A stretch of DNA of 64,000 nucleotides. Source: Vibrio aerogenes. GTDB lineage: Bacteria > Pseudomonadota > Gammaproteobacteria > Enterobacterales > Vibrionaceae. The notes under the pieces were generated by a model. It made no database searches, was not told the origin of the DNA, and saw only the letters and a program-made list of their open reading frames with translations. Position numbers and translations under genes: made by a program. Shown here in pieces: positions 27,319 through 35,674 of the stretch (position 1 is its first letter; every line of letters starts with the position of its first letter). The stretch lies in the NCBI RefSeq assembly GCF_024346755.1, contig NZ_AP024862.1, positions 372,001-436,000 on the forward strand, in the 5' to 3' direction.

Positions 27319-28584
27319 TCAGTGTTCATCAATCAGACGAACGGTGTCCGTATGTGCCCAGGCCTGTTGATTCGAGGTAATGATGCGATCATTGACTTTC
27401 AGGCCTTTTTTTATCTCAATGTTGTCAGCGGAACCTTTGCCATACACCACTGGTACCCGGACTGCGGTTTTGCCGTCAGCCGACAGTCTGAATACTGTAC
27501 CCGGAGAATGGCTCTGTGCCAAAGCCGGACGCGTTACATACCGGATGTTTTGCAGTGCTGAAACCAGAATCGTGCCCTCGATGCTCAGATCGGGACGGGC
27601 TTCCGGCGGTAAGGTGTCGGTGAGCGCGACATCAACCTGCACGGTGCCCTGAGAAACCGAAGGGTCGATGCGAATCACGGTGCCCTGAATCTGGTGTTCA
27701 TGGGTGTTGATGGTGGCGGTTTGTCCGGTCATCACCTGACGGATCTGGCGTTCCGGAATTTTAAGCTCGGCAATCAGGTCTTTTGGCTGTGCCAGTCTGG
27801 CGACGTTAAACCCGCGGGGTATCTGTTGGCCGGCTTCAATGTTCACGGCCTGAATGATGCCATCTTGCTGAGCGGTGATGGTGAGCGCATTGAACCGCGT
27901 TTGTGCCCGCTCCAGGGCATTTTGTAACTGATTCACGCTGGCCTTATCGGCACTCAGCTCTGCCTGCTGTGTCAGCTTAAGTTTTTCTACCCGTTGTTGC
28001 TCAATGGTGAGCTGTTCCTGAAACTGTGCCCGGTCAAGGCGGGTTTGGTCATAATCGATGCGCGATACCGCGCCGTTGTTTTGCCGCAGAAGCTGGTTTT
28101 GAGCACGATATTTCAGGCTGATTTTTTCCAGTTGATGGCGGGTTTGTAACATCCGGGCTTTGGCATCCAGTAACTGACTTTGCTGTTTCATCTTCAGTGC
28201 CTGATGTGCTGCCTTTGCTGCCTGTAATGCCCAGCTTGTTTCCTGAGCGTGCTGTTCGAGGTCCGGATTGCTTAATCTGGCAATCACATCACCGGCTTTA
28301 ACGCGGGTGCCAGCTTTCACGGCGACATTTTCCACCCGCCCGTCGGCATAGGCCGAGATCCAGCGAATGGATTTCGGGGCGAAGATCCCGTTACCGCGGA
28401 CTTCAACCGTCATGTTGCCGCGGCGAACCTGAGCTATCTGAATCCGCTCGCGGGATAATGTGTATTCAGATGGCCGGAAGGTCACAGCAGAGGTACCGAG
28501 CACTCCGGTCACTAAGATGACTATAGCGATGATAAGATTGCGCTGGCGTAGTATGGGCTGTTTCCTGACCCTGGGTTTATCCAT
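27319..28584 (-). CDS. HlyD/MacA-family periplasmic adaptor
   Basis: Membrane fusion protein of 421 residues, anchored by an N-terminal transmembrane segment (about 13-33). A beta-barrel/lipoyl region includes VAVKAGTRVKAGDVIARL. A long helical hairpin rich in Gln/Ala (about 110-240) and a second lipoyl half (DGIIQAVNIEAGQQI) follow. This is the MacA/HlyD plan, bridging inner-membrane pump and outer-membrane channel. It is first in the operon. AAGGAAT lies 7 nt before the ATG. The sigma-54 promoter at 28633-28648 would give a leader of about 40 nt. Confidence 0.9.
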   Translation of the reverse strand: MDKPRVRKQPILRQRNLIIAIVILVTGVLGTSAVTFRPSEYTLSRERIQIAQVRRGNMTVEVRGNGIFAPKSIRWISAYADGRVENVAVKAGTRVKAGDVIARLSNPDLEQHAQETSWALQAAKAAHQALKMKQQSQLLDAKARMLQTRHQLEKISLKYRAQNQLLRQNNGAVSRIDYDQTRLDRAQFQEQLTIEQQRVEKLKLTQQAELSADKASVNQLQNALERAQTRFNALTITAQQDGIIQAVNIEAGQQIPRGFNVARLAQPKDLIAELKIPERQIRQVMTGQTATINTHEHQIQGTVIRIDPSVSQGTVQVDVALTDTLPPEARPDLSIEGTILVSALQNIRYVTRPALAQSHSPGTVFRLSADGKTAVRVPVVYGKGSADNIEIKKGLKVNDRIITSNQQAWAHTDTVRLIDEH

Positions 28585-28632
28585 CGGATGATTCCTTTAT
28601 ATAATCTTTAAAAAAGCTGACCCGGAGAACAG

Positions 28633-28648
28633 AGCACAAGCTGTGCCA
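28633..28648 (-). promoter_or_regulatory. Sigma-54 (-24/-12) promoter of the efflux operon
   Basis: On the minus strand the sequence is TGGCACAGCTTGTGCT. It carries the invariant GG (-24) and GC (-12) separated by exactly 10 nt, and a full TGGCAC -24 element. Transcription would begin near 28622, about 38 nt upstream of the adaptor start codon. The encoded NtrC-family regulator in the same operon supports the call. The -12 element is GTGC, not TTGC. Confidence 0.7.
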
Positions 28649-28700
28649 GATTTTATGTCAATGAATTTAAAGAGTTTTATTTGATTTTGTAGATGAGGTG

Positions 28701-28748
28701 TCCCGTTGGTGGGAGGTCTGTCCCGGAAATGGGATCCCGGAATCGGGA
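28701..28748 (-). promoter_or_regulatory. Three TCCC-N6-GGGA repeats, candidate activator-binding sites
   Basis: Three 14-bp inverted repeats are visible: TCCCGTTGGTGGGA (28701-28714), TCCCGGAAATGGGA (28721-28734) and TCCCGGAATCGGGA (28735-28748). They lie about 80-125 bp upstream of the predicted start point, the usual location of NtrC-family enhancer sites. All share TCCC-N6-GGGA with start-to-start spacing of 20 and 14 bp. Binding by the operon's own response regulator is inference. Confidence 0.65.
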
Positions 28749-29040
28749 TTGTTGAATTTTTACGTTGGAGGTTTTTGGCTTTTGTCGCATCTATGCTGAT
28801 CTGAACCTGTTTGGATGAGCTGCATGCGGTTGTGTTTCTGACCGTATTGAGATGTCAGCCTGACATGAGCACCGAAAGCGGAGATAAACGCATAAACATC
28901 TGAACTATCGTCAAATTCAATCTTTGATAAGCATGGGAAAAATATGATCTGATCATCCAAAGGTAGTGTATTCAGACGAAGAATGTTTGATGAGTGAAAT
29001 CAACGTCTATCGGGTCTCAGTGTCCGATATTGTTGATTGA

Positions 29041-29082
29041 AAATCCCCTCACCACACGCTGATGCGGTTACTTTGAGGGGAT
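29041..29082 (-). terminator. Terminator-like hairpin after the DUF2231 gene
   Basis: ATCCCCTCA (29043-29051) pairs with TGAGGGGAT (29074-29082) across a 22-nt loop. On the minus strand it is followed by TTTT. The large loop lowers confidence. Confidence 0.5.
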
Positions 29083-29102
29083 AAAATTTCTGAAGGATAC
29101 AA

Positions 29103-29651
29103 TTAATGATGGTGTCCATCGTCATGGTGATTGGATGCGTCAAGGTTTCCTGTGTGATGCGGGTTGTCCGGTGTATGCCCATTATCATGATGGTGCTCGG
29201 ATGATTGTGTATCCGGCAGGCTGAGTACGCCTAATCCGTATCTGTAAACCAGCTCTCCGCCTTTGTAAGCGGTGACTGTTACCAGTAAGCAGGCTAAAAC
29301 CAGAAAAATACCACTGATTGGCACCATCAGCTTCTTCCGGCAGATCAGACTCATGATGGCACCAGCAGCAAAGATGAGCAAGGTCAGCATGGCCCAGTTT
29401 CTGTGTGCTGTCATTGCCAGGTGCGATACTGCATCATGCCCAACAGTGCTGTATGCATGATAGCCAGAGAGTATGGTAACGATAATCGCAATCAGACCCG
29501 TAATATTGATAAATTTATGGGTAAACCTGACCGGATGATTTGTGTCAGGGCGTTTCAGCCAGATAAAGCACTGCATCAGTCCTGAAAACGTAATCAGAGT
29601 GATGGTAAAATGTACAAAAACCGGATGCCAGTTCGGGATGATTTCAATCAT
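29103..29651 (-). CDS. DUF2231-type membrane protein with His-rich tail
   Basis: Inner-membrane protein of 182 residues with four hydrophobic segments (about 10-30, 46-63, 84-102 and 111-128). The family-typical NWHPVFVHFT start and AYKGGELVYRYGLGV motif support DUF2231, a family of unknown function. The last 32 residues after the membrane domain hold 11 histidines mixed with Asp/Asn, a likely divalent-metal-binding tail. GAGG lies about 6 nt before the ATG. It stands alone between the efflux operon promoter and the LysR gene. A metal-related role is inference only. Confidence 0.75.
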   Translation of the reverse strand: MIEIIPNWHPVFVHFTITLITFSGLMQCFIWLKRPDTNHPVRFTHKFINITGLIAIIVTILSGYHAYSTVGHDAVSHLAMTAHRNWAMLTLLIFAAGAIMSLICRKKLMVPISGIFLVLACLLVTVTAYKGGELVYRYGLGVLSLPDTQSSEHHHDNGHTPDNPHHTGNLDASNHHDDGHHH

Positions 29652-29807
29652 AGATAACCTCTTTTTCCTCGTTCAATGGCTGTAATCTGGATACAGCCCC
29701 ACATGTATGCAGGGCTTGCCCGGTCAGGAACTTGTCTGTTTAAGTGTAATACTTTTTACTATGCCTGCTACGGCATGATCGGAAAGATGACCGGACAATT
29801 CAACGGA

Positions 29808-30731
29808 TCACTTCACAACATCATCCGGCGGCAGGTGCCCAATCAGAAAATCCGCAAAAGACTGAACAGCTTTAGGGAGTGTCCGGCCTGTCAGCACCTG
29901 AACTTCAATATTACGGATTCCCATGCCTTTATCGGTGATTGGAATGGCCCGGACCCGGCCGGTTTGTACCAGTCGCCGGACGGATATTTCTCCGGACAGT
30001 GACAGCCCGTTATTATTCACGGCAAATTGATTTAATGCCGCGAGATAGTTACTGACAAAAGCCATCTGATAATTCAGTTGCTGCTGGCTGGTACAAATAT
30101 CGAATAACTGCCTGACTGTGGTATCCGGATAGGGCAGAGCCAGCGGGTAAGCCGTCAGTTGTGACAGACTGACTTTTTTCCGCCCGGCCAGCGGATGTTC
30201 CGGGTGCATGATGGCCAGCACCGGAGACGGTTGCGAAAAGAGAACCCGGATATCTTCACTGGGTGTCAGGCTGAACGCCAGTCCAATATCAGCATCCCCT
30301 TTACGAATGATATTGGCGACTTCTCTGGGTGAATAAATATCCAGCTTAAACTGAATACCACTAAATATTTTCTGGTACTGCCCAATGATGAACGGAATGA
30401 ACTCCATGGCGAATCCTTCCGTGGTCGCAATGGTTACCCGTCCTTTTTGCAGACCTTCCAGCGCATCAATCTCACCAATCACCCGATCTGTTTCCAGCTG
30501 AACTTTGCGTGCATAGGCAGCCAGCAATTCTCCGGAAGCACTTAAAATCATACCTCTGGAACGGCGTTCAAATAATGGCGTGCCGATTTGGTCTTCCAGC
30601 GCGGATATTTGCCGGCTGATTGCACTGCTTGCAATATTCAGGTGCAGTGATGCTTCACTAATCGAGCCGCAACGGGCGACTTCCAGAAAGTATCTGAGTG
30701 CTGGTGAAGTCAGGGAATGCAGTGCTGCCAT
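29808..30731 (-). CDS. LysR-family regulator divergent from the peptide ABC operon
   Basis: Transcriptional regulator of 307 residues: winged helix-turn-helix at the N-terminus (ALRYFLEVARCGSISEAS ... SAISRQISALE, about 10-55) and a periplasmic-binding-like effector domain from about residue 95. It is divergent from the peptide transport operon, 265 bp away, and probably controls it. A candidate binding dyad TCATTGC-N7-GCAATGA lies in that gap at 30806-30826. AGGAGG is placed well for the ATG. The effector may be a peptide or a product of the M20 enzymes; this is a guess from context. Confidence 0.9.
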   Translation of the reverse strand: MAALHSLTSPALRYFLEVARCGSISEASLHLNIASSAISRQISALEDQIGTPLFERRSRGMILSASGELLAAYARKVQLETDRVIGEIDALEGLQKGRVTIATTEGFAMEFIPFIIGQYQKIFSGIQFKLDIYSPREVANIIRKGDADIGLAFSLTPSEDIRVLFSQPSPVLAIMHPEHPLAGRKKVSLSQLTAYPLALPYPDTTVRQLFDICTSQQQLNYQMAFVSNYLAALNQFAVNNNGLSLSGEISVRRLVQTGRVRAIPITDKGMGIRNIEVQVLTGRTLPKAVQSFADFLIGHLPPDDVVK

Positions 30732-30805
30732 TGTTCCTCCTGGAAAATTTGATGATTCTCTGTCGGTTGAGTTGCGCTAATTTGGTGCCCTGTTATGGTG
30801 ATCTA

Positions 30806-30826
30806 TCATTGCTTTTATGGCAATGA
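30806..30826. promoter_or_regulatory. Candidate LysR-type binding site
   Basis: TCATTGC-TTTTATG-GCAATGA is a perfect 7-bp dyad with a 7-nt spacer. It contains ATTGC-N7-GCAAT, compatible with the T-N11-A rule for LysR-type sites. It lies 75 bp upstream of the LysR gene in the divergent region. Confidence 0.5.
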
Positions 30827-30996
30827 ATAATTGCTTTTTCTCTAATTGTGGCAACATCATAAATCCTCTAGTATCGGATAAAAGTCAACCTTTTTGACTG
30901 TTTTGTGGTCTGCACTGATCTGATGAATCTGTATCGGTGACACGGATTTTCCGGACAAGGTGTAGCGTGAATAATACGAAGTATAAGGATGTGCTT

Positions 30997-32523
30997 ATGT
31001 TACGGTTCAAGAGACCTCTTTTACCTCTGGCTGGTTTGCTTTGTGTGCTGGGAACAACGCAGGCGCTTGCCAATAAAGCGGATGATACGCTGGTATATGC
31101 ATCGAACAGCTGGCCGGAAAATGTCAGCCCTTATCACAATAATCTGCGGGAAGGGGTGATTCTCGGCCATCTGGCCTGGGACACACTGGTCTATCGGGAT
31201 CCGAAAACCGGGAAGTATCTGCCGATGCTGGCAACTGGCTGGCAATGGAAAGACTCAACTCACCTGGTGATGGATATTCGTCAGGGCGTGAAGTTTCACA
31301 ATGGCGATGAACTGAGTGCCAGTGATGTGGCATTTACCTTCAATTATGGCCTTGACCCGGTGTCTAAAGTCGTCACCCTGCAAAATATCAGCTGGATTAA
31401 GCACGTGAATAAGCTTGGGCCGTATAAAGTTGAATTTGAACTGAAAAAGCCATTCCCGGCGGCACTGGAATATCTGGCCGGGCCTTTACCTATCTATCCT
31501 GAAGCTTATTTTAAAAAAGTCGGTCTGGCTGGGTTTAACAAAGCACCGGTCGGGACCGGACCTTACAAAATCACCAAAGTGGTCAGTGGTCAGGAAGTGC
31601 TGCTGGTGAAAAACCCGGACTACTTCAAAGACAGTCCGATAGGGCAAGCGAAAATCGGTAAACTGAAATTTGTGCTAATCCCGGACCCGGAAACCCGGAT
31701 TGCGCAGCTGATGACCGGACAAGTTGACTGGATCTGGCGGGTGCCGTCTGATCAGGCTGAACAGCTGAAAATGATGCCAAATATTTCGGTCCTGAGTAGC
31801 GAGACGATGCGGGTTGGCTTCCTGACGCTGAACAGCCGTGGGACGGAACAGGAAAACTCACCGTTTAAAGACCTGCGGGTGCGGGAAGCGGTGAACTATG
31901 CCATTAACCGGGACGGACTGGCGCATGAACTGGTACGGGGTGGCAGTCGCCCTTTATATACGCCGTGTTTCCCGTCTCAGTTTGGCTGTGATACTTCAGC
32001 CGCGAAGGTTTATCCCTATGATCCGGCCAAAGCGAAAAAACTACTGGCAGAAGCAGGGTATCCGGATGGCTTCAGTACCGATATCTATGCCTACCGTGAC
32101 CGGGATTATGCTGAAGCGATTATCGGTAATCTGATGAATGTTGGCATTAAAGCCAAACTGCACTTTATGAATTATGCCGCATTAAGAAGCCTGCAACGGG
32201 CTGGTAAAGTGCCAATGGCGTTCCAGACGTGGGGCTCTTTCTCTATCAATGATGCCTCGGCGATTACCGGCGTTTACTTCAAGGGAGGCGCGGATGATGA
32301 AGATAAGGATCCGGAACTGATTTCATGGCTGGAGAAAGCCGATACATCGGTTGATCCGGCCACCCGGCTGAAATATTACCGCAAAGCGATTCAGCGCACC
32401 TCAGAGCAGGCATACTGGGCACCGATGTTCTCCTATACCAGTAATTATGCGTTCACCTCAGATTTGAATTTTTCTGCTTATCCGGATGAACTGCCCCGCT
32501 TCTGGGAATCAAGCTGGAAGTAA
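30997..32523 (+). CDS. Peptide/nickel-type ABC substrate-binding protein (SBP_bac_5)
   Basis: Periplasmic binding protein, 508 residues, of the DppA/OppA family. It has an N-terminal signal peptide (KRPLLPLAGLLCVLGTTQALA, cleavage expected after ALA near residue 21). The mature protein carries the family motif for the first lobe (LATGWQWKDSTHLVMDIRQGVKFHNGDELSASDV). The start was placed at ATG 30997 because AAGGAT lies 6 nt upstream and the signal peptide begins there; a start 60 nt earlier would bury it. It is first in an operon with two permeases, two ATPases and two M20 peptidases. Ligand class is inferred as short peptides. Confidence 0.92.
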   Translation: MLRFKRPLLPLAGLLCVLGTTQALANKADDTLVYASNSWPENVSPYHNNLREGVILGHLAWDTLVYRDPKTGKYLPMLATGWQWKDSTHLVMDIRQGVKFHNGDELSASDVAFTFNYGLDPVSKVVTLQNISWIKHVNKLGPYKVEFELKKPFPAALEYLAGPLPIYPEAYFKKVGLAGFNKAPVGTGPYKITKVVSGQEVLLVKNPDYFKDSPIGQAKIGKLKFVLIPDPETRIAQLMTGQVDWIWRVPSDQAEQLKMMPNISVLSSETMRVGFLTLNSRGTEQENSPFKDLRVREAVNYAINRDGLAHELVRGGSRPLYTPCFPSQFGCDTSAAKVYPYDPAKAKKLLAEAGYPDGFSTDIYAYRDRDYAEAIIGNLMNVGIKAKLHFMNYAALRSLQRAGKVPMAFQTWGSFSINDASAITGVYFKGGADDEDKDPELISWLEKADTSVDPATRLKYYRKAIQRTSEQAYWAPMFSYTSNYAFTSDLNFSAYPDELPRFWESSWK

Positions 32524-32595
32524 GAGACACGGCAATCAATGTCCGGGACACCGTCAGGATGTCCCGGATGAACGGAATCATCAGGGAGAGAAATC

Positions 32596-33513
32596 ATGGC
32601 AGGTTACTGTTTGCGACGTTTCTTTATGGCGCTGAGTGTAGCGCTGACCGTCTCCGTTGTTTGCTTTATGTTGCTGCATTTGTCCGGCGATTTGGCAACC
32701 GCAATTGCCGGGCCGGAAGCAACCGCAGAACAGGTGGAGCAAATCCGGGTACAGTTCGGGCTGGATCAGCCGCTTTATGTGCAGTATTTCAGCTGGCTAT
32801 GGCAGGCGCTGCATCTGGACTTCGGTCAGTCTTATTATTTTACCGAGTCAGTGATGTCTTTGATTCATGAGCGACTGCCGGTGACGTTAACGCTGGGCCT
32901 TATTGCACTGAGTGTGGCAACGCTGGTGGCGATTCCACTGGGGATTGTGGCGGCGATCCGGCAGGATACCTGGATTGACAGGGCGGCGTTAATGATCGCG
33001 GTTATTGGTCAGGCAATGCCAAGCTTTTTCTTCGGTCTGGTGCTGATTATTGTGTTTGCGGTGAACCTGCACTGGCTGCCCGCGGGCGGCAATACCGGCT
33101 GGAAAAGCTATATTCTGCCGGCGATAGCGCTGGGCTATTATGCGACACCTTCGATTATGCGCCTGACCCGGACCGGGATGCTGGAGGTGATGGGCTCAGA
33201 TTATATTCGTACCGCCAGAGCGAAAGGACTCAGTGAAACCCGTGTGGTCATGAAACACGCGTTGAGGAATGCGGTGATTCCGGTCGTCGCGCTACTGGCT
33301 GTTGAACTCGGTTTTATGCTGGGTGGTTCCATTGTGATCGAATCGGTTTTTTCTCTGAAAGGACTCGGGCAACTGGCCTGGGATTCGATTGCCCGGAATG
33401 ACTATCCTGTGGTTCAGGCGATTGTATTGTTAATTGCGCTGTTCTATATCGTGCTGACTTTCTTTGCGGACCTGCTCAATGCTGTGCTGGATCCGAAGCT
33501 CAGAATCACCTGA
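32596..33513 (+). CDS. Peptide ABC transporter permease, DppB-like
   Basis: Inner-membrane permease of 305 residues with six hydrophobic segments. The long periplasmic loop after the first helix carries the usual LGLDQPLYVQY-like motif (FGLDQPLYVQYFSW). The ATPase-coupling EAA-type loop reads DYIRTARAKGLSETRVVMKHALRNA. It follows the binding protein by 72 bp with AGGGAGAG as ribosome binding site and lies 14 bp before its partner permease. Confidence 0.94.
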   Translation: MAGYCLRRFFMALSVALTVSVVCFMLLHLSGDLATAIAGPEATAEQVEQIRVQFGLDQPLYVQYFSWLWQALHLDFGQSYYFTESVMSLIHERLPVTLTLGLIALSVATLVAIPLGIVAAIRQDTWIDRAALMIAVIGQAMPSFFFGLVLIIVFAVNLHWLPAGGNTGWKSYILPAIALGYYATPSIMRLTRTGMLEVMGSDYIRTARAKGLSETRVVMKHALRNAVIPVVALLAVELGFMLGGSIVIESVFSLKGLGQLAWDSIARNDYPVVQAIVLLIALFYIVLTFFADLLNAVLDPKLRIT

Positions 33514-33527
33514 TAAAGGAGAAAAGG

Positions 33528-34433
33528 ATGACAACCGCAAGTATTTCTCAGTCTTTGATGGACACCGTGCCGGAAATCCCGCCGTGGCGTAAAGCACTGA
33601 GTCAAGTATTAGGGCATCACAGCCTGACACTGGGCGCCATTGTTTTACTGGCGATTGCCGTTGCTGCGATTCTGGCGCCCTGGCTGGCCCCGCATGATCC
33701 GTATGCACAGGATGTGACGCAACGAATGATTCCGCCGGTGTGGCATGACAAAGGCAGCTGGGCACACTGGCTTGGCACCGATAAGCTCGGGCGGGATTAT
33801 TTCAGCCGCCTGCTTTATGGCGCACGTATTTCTCTGATGATTGGTCTCGCTGCGGCATTTTTGTCGGGTGTGATTGGCACCACGCTGGGGATTCTGGCGG
33901 GTTATTTTGGTGGCAAAACTGATGCCGTGATTAGCTATCTGATTACCACCCGGCTGGCGATGCCGGTGATTCTGGTCGCGCTGGCGCTGGCCTCACTGGT
34001 TGGTGGTTCGCTGGAAGTGGTGATTGTGCTGCTTGGCTGTTTATTATGGGATCGGTTTGCTGTGGTGGCCAGAGCAACTACGCAGCAGCTGCGGGAGGCG
34101 GAGTTTATTGCTTCAGCCAGAGTACTCGGGGCATCGACGCCCTATATTCTGCTGCGTGAGTTGTTACCGAATATTCTCAGCCCGCTGATTGTGGTGGCGA
34201 CACTGGAAATGGCGCATGCGATCTTGCTGGAAGCGACGCTGTCATTTTTAGGTTTGGGTGTGCAGCCGCCACTGCCGTCGTGGGGGCTGATGGTGGCTGA
34301 AGGGAAAGGTTATATGTTTTTCCAGCCGTGGGTGATTGCGATACCGGGCATTGCCCTGATGATTTTGGTACTGGCAATTAATCTGGTCGGGGATGGCTTA
34401 CGGGATATGAACGCACCGCAACACCGGAATTAG
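33528..34433 (+). CDS. Peptide ABC transporter permease, DppC-like
   Basis: Second inner-membrane permease, 301 residues, with an N-terminal OppC-type extension, then PHDPYAQDVTQRMIPP and the GTDKLGRDYFSRLLYGARISL motif typical of DppC/OppC. The EAA loop (LREAEFIASARVLGAS) is intact. AAAGGAG lies 7 nt before ATG. The next gene begins 173 bp later; that gap holds a large imperfect stem-loop that may separate permease and ATPase expression. Confidence 0.94.
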   Translation: MTTASISQSLMDTVPEIPPWRKALSQVLGHHSLTLGAIVLLAIAVAAILAPWLAPHDPYAQDVTQRMIPPVWHDKGSWAHWLGTDKLGRDYFSRLLYGARISLMIGLAAAFLSGVIGTTLGILAGYFGGKTDAVISYLITTRLAMPVILVALALASLVGGSLEVVIVLLGCLLWDRFAVVARATTQQLREAEFIASARVLGASTPYILLRELLPNILSPLIVVATLEMAHAILLEATLSFLGLGVQPPLPSWGLMVAEGKGYMFFQPWVIAIPGIALMILVLAINLVGDGLRDMNAPQHRN

Positions 34434-34459
34434 GTCACAAACCTTAAGGGATGGAGAGT

Positions 34460-34560
34460 CATCAGGCAGAGATCGAACGCAGACACGCATAAACCCATCC
34501 ATGGGGCTCCACCGCGCCATCCCTGGCGCGGAGGGTCTGCTTATCGATATCCGCCTGATG
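34460..34560 (+). repeat. Large imperfect stem-loop in the peptide operon
   Basis: Two arms of about 25 nt (34460-34484 and 34535-34560) pair imperfectly through the blocks CATCAGGC/GCCTGATG, ATCGA/TCGAT and GCAGAC/GTCTGC. They enclose a perfect inner hairpin, CCGCGCCA-TCCC-TGGCGCGG (34512-34531). It lies between the permease and ATPase genes. It may be a message-stabilising structure or a small palindromic repeat element. Integron attC was considered and not supported. Confidence 0.65.
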
Positions 34561-34606
34561 CCCGCAACAGGGTCAGAAATGCTGACTCAGGCCGCAGGGA
34601 GAAGAG

Positions 34607-35674
34607 ATGGAAAATATACTGAATGTACGTGAACTGGAAGTCAGCCTGCCGACCGCCAATGGGTTGCTGAATGCGGTGCGGGGGATTGATCTTCATGTCC
34701 GGCGCGGTGAAATGCTGTGTCTGGTCGGCGAGTCCGGCTGTGGAAAATCGATGACTTCCATGGCATTGATGGGATTGCTGCCGAAACAGGCTCAGTGCCG
34801 GGCAAAACAGATGGATTTTGATGGTCTCGACCTGCTCACCATGAAACGCAAAGCCAGAAACGGACTGCGGGGATTGAGAATGTCGATGATATTTCAGGAA
34901 CCGATGACCAGCCTTAATCCGGCTTTTAAACTCGGGGACCAGTTGTGTGAAGGTTTAATGTTGCATAAAAAAGTCACCAGAGCACAGGCACGGGAAAGAG
35001 CAGTGTATCTGCTGGAAAGAGCTGGAGTGCCATTCCCTGAAGCCCGGCTGGAGCAATATCCGCATCAGTTGTCCGGCGGGTTGCGCCAGCGGGTGATGAT
35101 TGCCATGGCGCTGATGTGTGAACCGGATTTAATTATTGCCGATGAACCCACTACGGCGCTGGATGTCACGATACAGGCACAGATTCTTAAACTGATCCGC
35201 GAATTGCAGCAGGAGTTCGGTACCGCGGTGATTTTTATTACCCATGATTTAGGTGTCGTCGCCCGGATTGCTGACCGGGTTGCGGTGATGTATGCCGGAC
35301 AAATTGTGGAAACGGGCACCACCAAACAGATTTTTACCGCGCCGACCCATCCTTATACCCGCGGACTGATTCAATGTATTCCGGTGCCTGGAAAAACCCG
35401 TCCGGGAGAAATGCTGCATACGATTCATGGCGTTGTGCCGGGGCTCATTGGTGAAGTGACCGGATGTGCGTTTGCCAACCGCTGCCCGGATGTTGTCCCG
35501 GCCTGCCGCAATACATCGCCCCGCTTAGAGGATCTCGGAAACGGACAGGATCGCGGAAACGGGCATCAGGTGCGCTGTCCCGTGGGCATCCATTCCGGGC
35601 AAATCAATTCCGTGGAAATCAGCACCACGGAAATCAACCATACCGGGGAGGTGAATGATGGAATATGCGCTTGA
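34607..35674 (+). CDS. Peptide ABC transporter ATPase, DppD/OppD-like
   Basis: Cytosolic ATPase of 355 residues. Walker [10 protein letters not shown] (about 42-50), Q-loop [12 protein letters not shown], signature LSGGLRQRV and Walker [15 protein letters not shown] are present. The C-terminal oligopeptide-type extension has the Cys-containing segment [14 protein letters not shown], as in OppD/DppD. The tail beyond about residue 315 is unusually long and rich in Glu, Asn, Ser and Thr. Its last 20 bp overlap the OppF-like gene, so translation is coupled. GGGAGAAG precedes the ATG. Confidence 0.93.
   Translation: MENILNVRELEVSLPTANGLLNAVRGIDLHVRRGEMLCLVGESGCGKSMTSMALMGLLPKQAQCRAKQMDFDGLDLLTMKRKARNGLRGLRMSMIFQEPMTSLNPAFKLGDQLCEGLMLHKKVTRAQARERAVYLLERAGVPFPEARLEQYPHQLSGGLRQRVMIAMALMCEPDLIIADEPTTALDVTIQAQILKLIRELQQEFGTAVIFITHDLGVVARIADRVAVMYAGQIVETGTTKQIFTAPTHPYTRGLIQCIPVPGKTRPGEMLHTIHGVVPGLIGEVTGCAFANRCPDVVPACRNTSPRLEDLGNGQDRGNGHQVRCPVGIHSGQINSVEISTTEINHTGEVNDGICA

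Larger units (their letters stand above)
28585..29102. other. Promoter region of the ABC efflux/TCS operon
   Basis: A 518-bp non-coding region. Its left half carries the sigma-54 promoter and three TCCC-N6-GGGA repeats listed separately. The right half (about 28760-29040) shows nothing I can name; a 66-codon minus-strand frame there has no ribosome binding site or family. A terminator-like hairpin for the DUF2231 gene closes the region at 29043-29082. Confidence 0.55.

Noticed and set aside
28760..28960. 66-codon minus-strand frame upstream of the efflux operon
   Set aside because: No ribosome binding site and no similarity to any family I know.
34460..34560. Integron attC site
   Set aside because: The palindrome lacks the R'/R'' core GTTRRRY boxes and lies inside an operon of conserved order.
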